DNA of 64,000 bases. Origin: Streptomyces sp. NBC_00237. GTDB taxonomy: Bacteria; Actinomycetota; Actinomycetes; Streptomycetales; Streptomycetaceae. The notes beneath the pieces were generated by a model. It was not told the origin of the DNA. It ran no database searches and worked only from the letters and a program-made list of their open reading frames with translations. The stretch's first letter is position 1, and every line of letters begins with the position of its first letter. The stretch spans positions 248,001 to 312,000 of the forward strand of contig NZ_JAPEMT010000001.1 of NCBI RefSeq assembly GCF_026342435.1, in the 5' to 3' direction. This document shows positions 30,808 to 40,187 of the stretch, in pieces. The translations under genes were made by a program, and so were the position numbers.

Positions 30808-33800
30808 ATGGTCGAGTCCGAGAACCCGGACACCAGGATGGTCGAGGCCCTGCGGACCTCGCTCAAGGAGATCGAGCGGCTGCGGGAGCGCAACCGTGCG
30901 CTGACCGCGGCAGCCCGGGAACCGATCGCGATCGTCGGCATGGCCTGCCGCTACCCGGGCGGAGTCCGCTCCCCCGAGGACCTGTGGCAGCTCCTGGCGG
31001 ACGGCGGCGAGGGCATCACCGCGTTCCCCGACGACCGGGGCTGGGACCCCGGCCTGTACGACCCGACGCCGGGCGTACCCGGCCGCTCCACCACCGGGCA
31101 GGGCGGATTCCTGCACGACGCGGGCGACTTCGACGCGGGGTTCTTCGGCATCGGCCCCAACGAGGCCCTCGTCATGGACCCGCAGCAGCGGCTGCTCCTG
31201 GAGAACTCCTGGGAGGCCCTGGAGAACGCCGGCATCGACCCCGTCTCGCTGCGCGGCAGCCGCACGGGCGTGTTCGCGGGCGTGATGTACCACGACTACT
31301 TCGGCAGCTTCGGCTCCGGCAGCATCGTCTCGGGCCGGGTCGCCTACACCCTCGGCCTGGAGGGCCCGACGCTCAGTGTCGACACGGCCTGCTCCTCGTC
31401 GCTGGTCACCCTGCACCTGGCCGCGCAGTCGCTCCGGCAGGGCGAGTGCACGCTGGCGCTGGCCGGGGGAGTGACGGTGATGGCTTCGCCGGGCACCTAC
31501 GTCGAGTTCAGCAGGCAGGGCGCCCTCTCCCCGGACGGCCGCTGCCGCTCCTTCGCCGAAGGCGCCGACGGCACCGGCTTCTCCGAGGGCGTGGGGATGC
31601 TCGTTCTTGAGCGGCTGTCGGACGCGCGGCGTCTCGGGCATCAGGTGCTGGCGGTGGTACGGGGCTCCGCGGTGAACCAGGACGGTGCCTCGAACGGTCT
31701 GACGGCGCCGAACGGTCCCTCGCAACAGCGGGTGATCCGGCAGGCGTTGGGCGTGGCGGGGCTGTCGCCCGCCGATGTTGACGTGGTCGAGGCGCACGGC
31801 ACGGGGACGGCGTTGGGCGACCCGATTGAGGCGCAGGCGCTGCTGGCCACGTACGGACAGGACCGTGAGGTGCCGCTCTGGCTGGGGTCGGTGAAGTCGA
31901 ACGTGGGGCATACGCAGGCGGCCGCGGGTGTCGCGGGCGTCATCAAGATGGTGATGGCGATGCGGCACGGGGTGTTGCCGAGGACGCTGCATGCGCAGGA
32001 ACCGTCGTCGAAGGTGGACTGGGACGCGGGGAAGGTGCGCCTCCTGGTCGAGGAACAGCCGTGGGGGGCGACGGGGCGTCCGCGTCGGGCGGGTGTGTCG
32101 TCGTTCGGCATCAGTGGCACCAACGCCCACACCATCATCGAAGAGGCACCGTCCGCCGATGGCGAGGTCCTCGCGGAGGCCGAGCCCGACGCCCCGGTGA
32201 CCCTCTGGCCGCTCTCCGCCCGGTCCGCACAGGCCCTCCCGGCGCAGGCCGGACGTCTGTACGACTACCTGAGGGAACGGCCCGCACTGCATCCCTCGGC
32301 CGTCGCCCGCGCCCTCGGCACCCGGCGCTCCGCCTTCGGCCACCGCGCCGCCGTCTTCGGCACCGGCCAGGAGCAGCTGCTGGCCGGTCTGCGTGCCCTC
32401 GCCGACGCGGCGCCCACCCCCACGGCGGTGACCGGCAGGTCCCGCGCCGGGACGCGCACGGCGTTCCTGTTCACCGGCCAGGGCTCCCAGCGCCCCGGCA
32501 TGGGCCTCGAACTGCGCGCCCGGTACCCGGTGTTCGCCGAGGCGTACGACGCGGTCGACGCCCGCCTCGGTCTCGGTCTGGCCGAGCTGCTCGCGGGCGA
32601 CGGAGCCGACGTCGTCCACCGCACGCGGTACGCGCAGGCCGCGCTGTTCGCCTTCGAGGTGGCCATGTTCCGGCTGCTGGAGTCGTTCGGGGTGCGTCCC
32701 GACCTGCTTGCCGGACACTCCGTCGGGGAACTCGCCGCGGCTCATGTGGCGGGGGTGCTCGACCTGGACGACGCCTGCACGCTGGTCGCCGCCCGGGGCG
32801 CTCTGATGCAGGCGCTGCCCGAGGGCGGCGCGATGGTCGCCGTGGAGGCGACCGAGGAGCAGGTGAGGACTCGGCTGGACGGCCGGGTCGGGCTCGCCGC
32901 GGTCAACGGCCCGAACGCCGTGGTGCTTTCGGGTGAGGAGGAGGCGGTGCTCGCCGCCGCCGAGGGCTTCGGCAGGAGCAAGCGGCTCGTCGTCTCGCAC
33001 GCCTTCCACTCCCCCCTGATGGACGGCATGCTCGACGAATTCCGGGCCGTGGCCGAGAAGCTGACGTTCCACGAGCCCAGGATCCCGATCGTGTCGACCC
33101 TCACCGGGAAACTCGCCGACGGCGAGCAGCTGCGCGACCCCGGCTACTGGGTGCGGCACGTGCGGGAGACGGTCCGGTTCGCCGACGCCGTGGACTCCCT
33201 CGCCGCCTCGGGCGCCGGGCGCTTCGTCGAGCTCGGTCCTGACGCCGTACTGACCGGAATGGCCCGTACCTGCGTCGGGGACGACGGTACGGTCCTGGTC
33301 GCTCTCGGCCGCCGCAAGGGCAGCGAGACGACGGCTCTGGCGGCGGGTCTCGCCCGGCTGTACACCGACGGTCTCGCCCCCGACTGGGCCGCGCTCTTCC
33401 CCGGTACGGCCCGCGCCGAACTTCCCACCTACGCGTTCCGGCACGAGCGGTACTGGCTGAACGCGGAGGTGGCCCTCACCGTCGGAGCGCTCGCCGAGCC
33501 GGTGCTCCCCGCCACGGGCGCGGCCACCGAGGTGACGCTGGCGAGCGCCGGATCCGTGGAGGCCGGGCCGCTGCGGCGGCGGCTGGCCGAGGCGTCGCCC
33601 GACGAGCAGGAGACGCTGCTGACCGAGGTGATCCGCACGCAGGTCGCCTCGGTCCTCGGCCACGCGGGAGCCGAGGCCGTCGAACCCGACGACGTCTTCC
33701 TGGAGATCGGCCTGGACTCGGTGTCCGCCGCCGAACTGCGCGGTGCCCTCGGCACCGTCCTGGGCAGCACGCTGCCCGCCGGTGTCATCTTCGACCACCG

Positions 33801-34725
33801 CACGCCGATCGCCCTCGCCGCAGCGCTGCGCGAGCACCTGGCCGACGGCGGGCGGGCCCCGGCCGGTGCGGACGCCGGCCTCGAATCGATCAGCGGGCTG
33901 GTGCGGCGTGCCTCGGCCGACGGGCGGATGGAGCAGGCCGTCCACCTGCTGCGGACCGTGGCCGACATCCTCCCCGGCTTCTCGTCCCTGGCCGAATTCG
34001 GCGAGGTACCCGACCCGGTGCGGCTCGCCACCGGCGACGCCGGGCCCCGGCTCGTCTGCCTGCCGTCGCCGATGGCGCTCGGCGGCGCCCACCAGTACGC
34101 CCGTTTCGCCCGGCACTTCCAGGGCCGCCGTGACGTCGTGGTGCCCACCGTTCCGGGCTTCGGTCCGGGAGAGGCGCTGCCACGGACGGTGGACGCGGTG
34201 GTGGACGTGGTCGTCGAGGGCATCCGCCGGGCCTGCCGGGACGACCGGCCCTACCTCCTCGTCGGCTACTCCTCCGGTGGCCAGTTCGCGCACGCGGCGG
34301 CCGAGATCATGGAGAAGGCCGGACGGCCCGCCGAGGGTGTCGTGCTGCTCGACACCTATCTGCCGGGCGACGACGGCAAGGACGACCTCTGGCGGCAGAT
34401 GTTCGACGGCATGCTCGACCGGGAGTCGTCCTTCGGCGGCTTCGGTACCGCCCGCCTGGCCGCCATGAGCCGCTACAGCGACCTGATCCAGGACTGTCTG
34501 CCGGGCGCTCTGACGGCACCTGTGCTGTTCGTCCGGCCCAAGGAGTCGTTCGCGACCGGCACCGGCACCGACGACTGGCGGGCCGACTGGCCCGCCGCGC
34601 ACGAAGCGGTCGACGTCCCCGGTACGCACTTTACGATTCTGGAGGAATTCGCGGACACCACCGCCGAGGCGGTCGAGACCTGGCCGACCGACGTGGCGGA
34701 GAGTGACGCGAAAGCACCGGAATAG
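30808..34725 (+). CDS. Terminal type I polyketide synthase module with thioesterase (KS-AT-ACP-TE)
   Basis: Last protein of the line, 1305 residues from ATG 30808 (1343 if GTG 30694 is used). Domains: docking coil ([22 protein letters not shown]); KS with C195; AT with S638 in GHSVGE and H731 in HAFH (malonyl); ACP with S971 in GLDSV; TE with nucleophile S1155 in GYSSGG and H1274 in PGTHF. There is no KR, DH or ER, so the final unit keeps its beta-keto group. The TE is expected to release the chain by attack of the starter amine, giving a macrolactam whose amide carries a 3-keto group. The start was chosen for the AAGGAAG ribosome site. A hairpin lies just after the stop. Confidence 0.93.
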   Translation: MVESENPDTRMVEALRTSLKEIERLRERNRALTAAAREPIAIVGMACRYPGGVRSPEDLWQLLADGGEGITAFPDDRGWDPGLYDPTPGVPGRSTTGQGGFLHDAGDFDAGFFGIGPNEALVMDPQQRLLLENSWEALENAGIDPVSLRGSRTGVFAGVMYHDYFGSFGSGSIVSGRVAYTLGLEGPTLSVDTACSSSLVTLHLAAQSLRQGECTLALAGGVTVMASPGTYVEFSRQGALSPDGRCRSFAEGADGTGFSEGVGMLVLERLSDARRLGHQVLAVVRGSAVNQDGASNGLTAPNGPSQQRVIRQALGVAGLSPADVDVVEAHGTGTALGDPIEAQALLATYGQDREVPLWLGSVKSNVGHTQAAAGVAGVIKMVMAMRHGVLPRTLHAQEPSSKVDWDAGKVRLLVEEQPWGATGRPRRAGVSSFGISGTNAHTIIEEAPSADGEVLAEAEPDAPVTLWPLSARSAQALPAQAGRLYDYLRERPALHPSAVARALGTRRSAFGHRAAVFGTGQEQLLAGLRALADAAPTPTAVTGRSRAGTRTAFLFTGQGSQRPGMGLELRARYPVFAEAYDAVDARLGLGLAELLAGDGADVVHRTRYAQAALFAFEVAMFRLLESFGVRPDLLAGHSVGELAAAHVAGVLDLDDACTLVAARGALMQALPEGGAMVAVEATEEQVRTRLDGRVGLAAVNGPNAVVLSGEEEAVLAAAEGFGRSKRLVVSHAFHSPLMDGMLDEFRAVAEKLTFHEPRIPIVSTLTGKLADGEQLRDPGYWVRHVRETVRFADAVDSLAASGAGRFVELGPDAVLTGMARTCVGDDGTVLVALGRRKGSETTALAAGLARLYTDGLAPDWAALFPGTARAELPTYAFRHERYWLNAEVALTVGALAEPVLPATGAATEVTLASAGSVEAGPLRRRLAEASPDEQETLLTEVIRTQVASVLGHAGAEAVEPDDVFLEIGLDSVSAAELRGALGTVLGSTLPAGVIFDHRTPIALAAALREHLADGGRAPAGADAGLESISGLVRRASADGRMEQAVHLLRTVADILPGFSSLAEFGEVPDPVRLATGDAGPRLVCLPSPMALGGAHQYARFARHFQGRRDVVVPTVPGFGPGEALPRTVDAVVDVVVEGIRRACRDDRPYLLVGYSSGGQFAHAAAEIMEKAGRPAEGVVLLDTYLPGDDGKDDLWRQMFDGMLDRESSFGGFGTARLAAMSRYSDLIQDCLPGALTAPVLFVRPKESFATGTGTDDWRADWPAAHEAVDVPGTHFTILEEFADTTAEAVETWPTDVAESDAKAPE

Positions 34726-34786
34726 TCGAGGTGGCGACGGGACAGTGAGGTCGATCTCTGACCACCCGGCAGGGATCGGCATCGCG

Positions 34787-34823
34787 GCGGAGTGTGACGG
34801 TGGAAACTCCGTTCACGCTCCGC
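34787..34823. terminator. Terminator between PKS block and PqqD-like gene
   Basis: Inverted repeat with arms 34787-34800 and 34809-34823 (one G-U pair and one bulged base) and an 8-nt loop. It overlaps the 3' end of the convergent gene and so may serve both transcripts. Confidence 0.55.
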
Positions 34824-35082
34824 GGCTTCTCCCTTCGCCTACTTCGCGGAAATGCGCAAGCCATGCTTCGGCCTCGCAGTAAATACTGTCCGGATCCACA
34901 CCTAATCGCATGGCGATTTCCTCTGCGGCCAATTCCGGTTGCCAGTTGCACCGCTGGAGCGCCAGCCACATTGTGGTGCCGCGTGGTCCGCAACGGTGCT
35001 GCCTCCCGGTGCGCTGGGAGGCCAGTACCAGATATCCGTCGGGTCTGACCTGCACGGTCAGTTCGTGATCAGGTCGCATCAC
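34813..35082 (-). CDS. PqqD-like / RiPP-recognition-element-fold small protein
   Basis: Protein of 89 residues from GTG 35082 (GGAGG eight nucleotides upstream; ATG 35079 is the alternative). The pattern DGYLVLASQRTGRQ, then CGPRGTTMWLAL, then AAEEIAMRLGVDPD and a final EAEAWLAHFREVG resembles the PqqD family: a beta hairpin with a TG turn, a P-x-G-T-x-x-W helix start, and a winged three-helix bundle. Such domains bind leader peptides in ribosomal peptide pathways. No precursor peptide, radical SAM enzyme, cyclase or protease accompanies it here, so its job in a polyketide cluster is open. It stands alone on the minus strand between the PKS block and the transporter. The family call rests on pattern resemblance, not a search. 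Confidence 0.6.
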   Translation of the reverse strand: MMRPDHELTVQVRPDGYLVLASQRTGRQHRCGPRGTTMWLALQRCNWQPELAAEEIAMRLGVDPDSIYCEAEAWLAHFREVGEGRSRGA

Positions 35083-35482
35083 GTCGCGATCCTCCGCGCT
35101 CCACGCGGTGCTTTCCCGTCATCCCGGGGAGAGGCCGACTGTTACTGGCCATAGGGCGTCCCATCCGTTGTAGCAGTTCCCGATTTCGGTTCGACGTTAC
35201 CCGCAGAAAGGGTTTGACAACACTGGTGATAAGCGAAGTTCTCGAAGGGGAGGTAGGTCTTCCGCCGGAGTGCAGATATCTGTCGAGGCGGAGGGGAATT
35301 TTCTCAACCTTGACAGGAAGATCACGGGTTTCACGCGCCGTCCGCCCGAACCTTGCGTGCCGAGGTAGAGAAACCTCTACCTCAAACCGGCTGGCCAATG
35401 CCAATGTGCCGCGGCCCTGCCGTTTCTAGGCTGGATCACAGACACCGCGTTCGAAGCGCGACAGCTCATAGGGGAGCCCTCA
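35083..35482. other. Regulatory intergenic region upstream of the transporter
   Basis: Less GC-rich than its surroundings. It holds the 22-bp palindrome at 35362-35383 and a TAGGCT -10-like hexamer at 35427-35432 without a good -35. Two short frames (plus 35214-35429; minus 35069-35404) lack conserved features and were not accepted as genes. It probably contains divergent promoters. Confidence 0.5.
35362..35383. promoter_or_regulatory. Palindromic operator candidate upstream of the ABC transporter
   Basis: Perfect 9-bp inverted repeat GAGGTAGAG / CTCTACCTC around AAAC. It lies about 45 bp upstream of the TAGGCT hexamer and 100 bp before the ATPase start, a typical activator position. The LuxR-type response regulator encoded four genes downstream is the obvious candidate ligand. 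Inferred, not shown. Confidence 0.55.
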
Positions 35483-36286
35483 GTGCACACTTCACAGGAC
35501 CTCCGTCAGACGGAGGCGGTACGGCTCGAAGCCGTGTCGAAGATCTACGGCCGAGGCGACAGCAAGGTGGCCGCGCTCCGCGGGCTCTCCATGGGCTTCG
35601 CCGACGGCACCTTCACCGCCGTGATGGGACCGTCCGGCTCGGGCAAGAGCACCTTCCTGCACTGTGCCGCGGGGCTCGCCCAGCCCACCTCCGGAAGGGT
35701 CGTCGTCGGCGGTACGGACCTCTCGGGCCTGGACGACGACCAGCTGACCAAGCTGCGCAGGAACCGGATCGGTTTCATCTTCCAGGCATTCAACCTGCTG
35801 CCCGCCCTGACGGTCATGGAAAACATCACGCTGCCCCTGCAACTGGCGGGCGAGCGACCCGACAAGGGCCTGATCCGCAACGTGGTGCAGCGCGTCGGCC
35901 TGGCCGAGCGGCTCGGCCACCTGCCCTCCGAGCTGTCCGGCGGCCAGCAGCAGCGCGTCGCCATCGCCCGTGCGCTGGTGACCCGCCCCGCGGTGGTCTT
36001 CGCCGACGAGCCCACCGGCGCCCTGGACACCCGTACCGCGGGTGCCGTCCTGTCCCTGCTGCGCGAGTCCGTCGACAACGCCCGCCAGACGCTGGTCATG
36101 GTCACCCACGACCCGGTCGCCGCCTCCTACGCGGACCGCGTGGTGTTCCTCGCCGACGGCGCCTTCGCCGGTGAACTGCTCCGGCCGACGGCCGAGGCCG
36201 TCGCCGCCCGGATGACCAGGCTCGGTGCCTGGGAGGACGACAACCAGCGCCAGGCCGTGTCGCAGCCCTCCGGGGGTCGGTTCTGA
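35483..36286 (+). CDS. ABC transporter ATP-binding protein (MacB/LolD type)
   Basis: ATPase of 267 residues that should power the adjacent FtsX-like permease. Walker A is GPSGSGKST (49-57); the Q-loop lies in FIFQAFNLLPALT; the signature is LSGGQQQRVAIARAL; Walker B is AVVFADEPTGALD; the H-loop His is in VMVTHD. The signature and Q-loop are typical of the MacB/LolD subfamily, which couples to long-loop permeases rather than classical six-helix exporters. GTG 35483 has GGGGAG six nucleotides upstream. Its stop overlaps the permease start. Position inside the cluster suggests export of, or protection from, the macrolactam. A two-component pair downstream may regulate it. Confidence 0.93.
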   Translation: MHTSQDLRQTEAVRLEAVSKIYGRGDSKVAALRGLSMGFADGTFTAVMGPSGSGKSTFLHCAAGLAQPTSGRVVVGGTDLSGLDDDQLTKLRRNRIGFIFQAFNLLPALTVMENITLPLQLAGERPDKGLIRNVVQRVGLAERLGHLPSELSGGQQQRVAIARALVTRPAVVFADEPTGALDTRTAGAVLSLLRESVDNARQTLVMVTHDPVAASYADRVVFLADGAFAGELLRPTAEAVAARMTRLGAWEDDNQRQAVSQPSGGRF

Positions 36287-38796
36287 TGTGGCGTCTCGCA
36301 CTGCGCACCCTGAAGTTCCGCAGGACCAGTTTCATCGCGACCTTCTGCGCCATGTTCTTCGGCGCCGCCATCGTCATCGGCTGCGGCGGCCTGATGGAGA
36401 CGGGCTTACGGATGGCGGCCGAACCGCAGCGCCTGACGGAGGCGCCGGTCGTCGTCAGCGGCGTCCAGACCCACGAGTCCACCGCCCTGGCCGAGCGCCA
36501 CCGCATCGACCCCGGTCTGGTCGGCCAGGTGGCCAAGGTCGAGGGCGTCGGCAAGGCCGTCGCCGACGTCTCGTTCCCCGCCACCGTCCTCAAGGACGGC
36601 AAGCCGGTGACCAGTGGTTCGTCCTCGTACGGCCACGGCTGGGCCAGTGCCCAGTTCACCCCCTATACCCTCGCCGCCGGTAAAACCCCCGTCGCCGGCG
36701 GCGAGGTCGTCCTCGACTCGGCACTGGCCGAGAAGGCAGCTGCCCGACCGGGTTCCACGGTCGGCATCGTCGTCGAGGGCACCACGCGCCAGTTCCGGGT
36801 CAGCGGCGTCGCGGACCAGCAGGGCGGCCACAACGCCGCAGCGGCCGTCTTCTTCACCGAGGACGAGGCCCGCACCCTCGCGGGCGGCACGATCGACTCG
36901 ATCGCCGTCCTGCCCGCGCCCGGCAGCAGCGCCACCACGGTCGCCGACGCGGTGAGCACCTCTGTCGGCGACCGCGCCCAGGTGTTCTCCGGCGAGAGCC
37001 GAGGACTGGCCGAACTGCCCGGCACGCTGGCCGGACAGCGCACCGTCGTCATCCTCGCGGCCGTCTTCGGCTCCTCGGTCGTGCTGATCGTCATGTTCGG
37101 CGTGGCCTCCACCCTGGCCCTCTCCCTCCAGCAGCGGGCCCGCGAGATGGCGCTGCTGCGGGCCGTCGGATCCACTCCCACGCAGTTGCGCCGCATGATC
37201 CTCACCGAGACGATCGTCCTGTCGGTGGCCTCCGTGCTGCTCGCCCTGCTCCCCGGATACGCCATCGGCCAGGGGCTGTTCGCGGTGCTGACGTCCAGCG
37301 GCGTCGTGTCGTCCTCGATCACCTACCATGCCGGCGCGGTCCCCATGGCGGTCGGCGCGATCGTCACCGTCCTGGCAGCGGCGGGCGCCACCCGCTTCGC
37401 CGGACGGCGGGCCGCCCGTACCGAACCGATCGCCGCGGTCGCCGAATCCGCCGTCGGCACCCAGTGGTTCAACATTCCGCGCCTGCTGTTCGCGCTCTTC
37501 TTCCTCGCCAACGGCATCGGCCTGGCCGTCGCCACCGCCACCGTCATGGAGGACGGCCCGACCCTCGCCAGCACGGCGGGACCGGCGTCCGTACTCTTCT
37601 GCATCGGTCTGGTCCTGCTCGCCCCCGGCATCACCAAGTTCATGGTGGCGCTGCTCAAGCTGCCGGTACGCATGCTGTCCGGGCTCTCCGGCCGGCTCGC
37701 CCTGCGCAACGCGGCCACCGCCAACGTCCGGATGGCGGGCGCCGTCGCCCCGATCGTCCTGCTGATCGGCATCGCCACCGGCACCCTGTACATGCAGTCC
37801 ACCGAGAACGACGTCTCCCGCAGCTCCTACGACCAGAACGTCCTCGCCGACTACGTCCTCGACTCCACGACGGGCGGGTTCGCACCCGACGTCGTCGACC
37901 GGGTGCGCCAGACGTCCGGGGTGGCCGCGGCCTCCGAGTTCGTCACCACCCGAGGCTTCGTGGACGGTCCGGACGGCCCGACCGAGGTCGACCTGCGCGG
38001 AGTCTCCGCCAACGGCGTCGCACAGAGCCTCGACCTGCCCAAGGTCGCCGGTGACCTGACCGCCCTCAGCGGCGACACGGTGGCGCTGTCCGACAAGAAG
38101 GCCGAGGAGTACGGGGTGAAGGTCGGCGACAAGCTGCCGATGCACCTCGGTGACGGCACCAAGGTGAACCCCGCCGTCGTGGCCCTCTACGCCGACAACC
38201 CCAAGCAGCCCTACCTGACGATGCCCGCGACCGTGCTCGCCGCACACACCGGCGACGGGCTGCCGCAGCAGATCCTGGTCCGGGCCGCACCCGGCGGCGC
38301 CGACCAGGCCCGCGCGGGTCTCGCCGCGCTCGCCGCCCAACTGCCCGGCAGCGAACTGGACGACAGCTCCTCGCTGGCCGGACGCAACAACCAGATCCAG
38401 CAGATCCTGGTCTCCGCGAACTACACCATCGTCGCGATGATCGTCGGGTACGCCTCGATCACGGTCGTCAACACCCTGGTGTCGGTGACCCGCAAGCGGA
38501 ATGCGGAGTTCGGTCTCCAGCGGCTCACCGGCGCCACCCGCCGCCAGGTGATCGGCATGCTGACCGTCGAGGGCGCCCTGATCGGTGTCGTCGCCACGGT
38601 GCTCGGCACGATCGCCGCCGCGACGACCATCGTCCCGTACAGCCTCGTCAAGAGCGACTCGTACCTGCCTTCCGGATCCATCGGCATCTACCTCGCCATC
38701 GTCGCCGGATCGCTGCTGCTGGTGTTCGGTGCCACCCTGCTGCCCTCGTGGCGCGGCATGCGCAACCCCGCCGTGGACACGGTGAAGGCCGCGTGA
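36286..38796 (+). CDS. FtsX-like ABC transporter permease with internal duplication
   Basis: Integral membrane protein of 836 residues. The first transmembrane helix (FIATFCAMFFGAAIVIGCGG) is followed by a large extracytoplasmic MacB-like domain, then three FtsX helices (from VVILAAVFGSSVVLIVMFG). The arrangement repeats in the second half (extracytoplasmic domain about 505-690, last helices from NYTIVAMIVGYASITVVNTL), as in other Gram-positive peptide or antibiotic efflux systems. The conserved cytoplasmic loop EMALLRAVGSTPTQLRRM recurs as EFGLQRLTGATRRQVIGM. Codon 41 (36406-36408) is TTA, so translation should depend on the bldA leucyl-tRNA. The start overlaps the ATPase stop (TGATG). A GC-rich hairpin follows. 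Confidence 0.9.
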   Translation: MWRLALRTLKFRRTSFIATFCAMFFGAAIVIGCGGLMETGLRMAAEPQRLTEAPVVVSGVQTHESTALAERHRIDPGLVGQVAKVEGVGKAVADVSFPATVLKDGKPVTSGSSSYGHGWASAQFTPYTLAAGKTPVAGGEVVLDSALAEKAAARPGSTVGIVVEGTTRQFRVSGVADQQGGHNAAAAVFFTEDEARTLAGGTIDSIAVLPAPGSSATTVADAVSTSVGDRAQVFSGESRGLAELPGTLAGQRTVVILAAVFGSSVVLIVMFGVASTLALSLQQRAREMALLRAVGSTPTQLRRMILTETIVLSVASVLLALLPGYAIGQGLFAVLTSSGVVSSSITYHAGAVPMAVGAIVTVLAAAGATRFAGRRAARTEPIAAVAESAVGTQWFNIPRLLFALFFLANGIGLAVATATVMEDGPTLASTAGPASVLFCIGLVLLAPGITKFMVALLKLPVRMLSGLSGRLALRNAATANVRMAGAVAPIVLLIGIATGTLYMQSTENDVSRSSYDQNVLADYVLDSTTGGFAPDVVDRVRQTSGVAAASEFVTTRGFVDGPDGPTEVDLRGVSANGVAQSLDLPKVAGDLTALSGDTVALSDKKAEEYGVKVGDKLPMHLGDGTKVNPAVVALYADNPKQPYLTMPATVLAAHTGDGLPQQILVRAAPGGADQARAGLAALAAQLPGSELDDSSSLAGRNNQIQQILVSANYTIVAMIVGYASITVVNTLVSVTRKRNAEFGLQRLTGATRRQVIGMLTVEGALIGVVATVLGTIAAATTIVPYSLVKSDSYLPSGSIGIYLAIVAGSLLLVFGATLLPSWRGMRNPAVDTVKAA

Positions 38797-38819
38797 GCTC
38801 CCCCCTCCTGGGCCGTCGG

Positions 38820-38849
38820 GCCGCCCCCGCCTCCCCGGGCGGGGGCGGC
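38820..38849 (+). terminator. GC-rich hairpin between permease and sensor kinase
   Basis: Perfect 12-bp stem (GCCGCCCCCGCC and its complement) with a 6-nt loop, no T-run. It may attenuate read-through from the transporter into the kinase gene. Confidence 0.6.
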
Positions 38850-38888
38850 TCGTTGGGGCCCGCGGGCCGCGGATGGGAGCATGAGGGC

Positions 38889-40187
38889 ATGAAGACGGTG
38901 CCGGTCACATGGGGAGGCCGACTGGTCCGGGCCGGTCAGGCCGGTCTGACCGGCGTGGCGATCGCCACCGGGGCCCTGCTGTCGGTCGTCCTCTTCGTCA
39001 CCACGGCCTACTTCGTCATCCTGTGCGTGATCGGCATCGGCTTCCTCGCGCTGCCGTACCTGACCCGGGGCGTGCGGTGGCTGGCCGACCTCAACAGGCG
39101 TGCGGCCACCCGCTACGGCGTCCCCGTGGAGCGGCCCTACCGGCCCGAGCCGGAAGAGGTCGAGAAGGACATCGTCGGCTGGATGCGCACCTGCAAGTGG
39201 ATCCTCGCCGACCCCGCGACCTGGCGGGACCTGCTGTGGCTGCTGCTCAACTGCGCCGTCGGCCTCGTCGGATTCCTGCCGGCCGCCCTGCTCTACTACG
39301 CCGGGGAGGGCCTGCTCCTGGCCTGCGGCCTGTGGCAGCCCCTCGCCGAGGACGGAACGGGCCGCTGGTACGCGTCCGTCACGGTCGACAGCTGGCCCGC
39401 CGCGCTGGCCGCGGGGATGCTGGCCGTCGTGGTGTTCACGGCCTGGGTCTTCCTCAGCCCCCTGGTGCTCAGGGGCTACGCCTACTTCGTGGCCTTCCTG
39501 CTCGGCCCGACCCGGGGGTCCCAACTGACCTCGCGGGTGCGGTACTTGTCGGAGACCCGCTCCGGCGCCCTGGACGTGCAGGCCGCCGAACTGCGCCGCA
39601 TCGAACGCGACCTGCACGACGGTGCCCAGGCCCGGCTGGTCGCCCTGGGCCTCCAACTCGGCTCCGTCGACCGCAAGATGACCCAGGACCCGGAAGCGGC
39701 CCGGCTGCTGCTGCGCCAAGCCCGCGCCTCCTCCGTGCAGGCCCTGCGCGAACTGCGCGACCTGGTCCACGGCATCCACCCGCCGGTGCTCGCCGAACGC
39801 GGCCTGGCCGACGCGCTGCGCGCCCTGGGCCTGGCCAGCCCGCTGGACGTCAGCGTCGAGACGGATCTGCCCGGCCGACTGCCCGACCCGGTCGAGTCCG
39901 CCGTGTACTTCGCGGTCTCGGAGCTCCTCGCCAACGTACTCAAGCACGCCGACGCCACAACGGTGCAGGTCGTCGCCCGGTACGAGGACGGTGTGCTGAA
40001 CGCCGACGTCACCGACGACGGCCGGGGCGGCGCCGACCTGTCGGCCGGGAGTGGTCTGGAGGGCATCCGGCGACGGCTGGCATCCTTTGACGGGGTCCTG
40101 GAGATCGACAGCCCTCAGGGCGGTCCGACCGTGATGAAGATGGAGTTGCCGTGCGCGTTGTCCTCGCAGAAGACCTCTTCCTCCTGA
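38889..40187 (+). CDS. Two-component sensor histidine kinase (HisKA_3, NarL/DesK type)
   Basis: Membrane kinase of 432 residues. Hydrophobic segments are at about 17-58, 115-147 and 168-206, with only short loops between them, so it probably senses within or near the membrane. The dimerisation and phosphoacceptor motif is ERDLHDGAQARLVALGLQLG with H243. The ATP-binding domain shows the N-box SELLANVLKHA, DDGRGG and GSGLEGIRRRL. ATG 38889 has GGGAG nine nucleotides upstream. Its 3' end overlaps the response regulator start by 37 nt. Partner and location suggest control of the neighbouring transporter; the stimulus is unknown. Confidence 0.92.
   Translation: MKTVPVTWGGRLVRAGQAGLTGVAIATGALLSVVLFVTTAYFVILCVIGIGFLALPYLTRGVRWLADLNRRAATRYGVPVERPYRPEPEEVEKDIVGWMRTCKWILADPATWRDLLWLLLNCAVGLVGFLPAALLYYAGEGLLLACGLWQPLAEDGTGRWYASVTVDSWPAALAAGMLAVVVFTAWVFLSPLVLRGYAYFVAFLLGPTRGSQLTSRVRYLSETRSGALDVQAAELRRIERDLHDGAQARLVALGLQLGSVDRKMTQDPEAARLLLRQARASSVQALRELRDLVHGIHPPVLAERGLADALRALGLASPLDVSVETDLPGRLPDPVESAVYFAVSELLANVLKHADATTVQVVARYEDGVLNADVTDDGRGGADLSAGSGLEGIRRRLASFDGVLEIDSPQGGPTVMKMELPCALSSQKTSSS

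Noticed and set aside
35069..35404. Minus-strand frame of 111 codons upstream of the PqqD-like gene
   Set aside because: Overlaps the PqqD start and the regulatory region; the composition is basic and without family features.
35214..35429. Plus-strand frame of 71 codons before the transporter, considered as a RiPP precursor for the PqqD-like protein
   Set aside because: No ribosome site before its start, no leader/core pattern, and it spans the palindrome and likely promoter.
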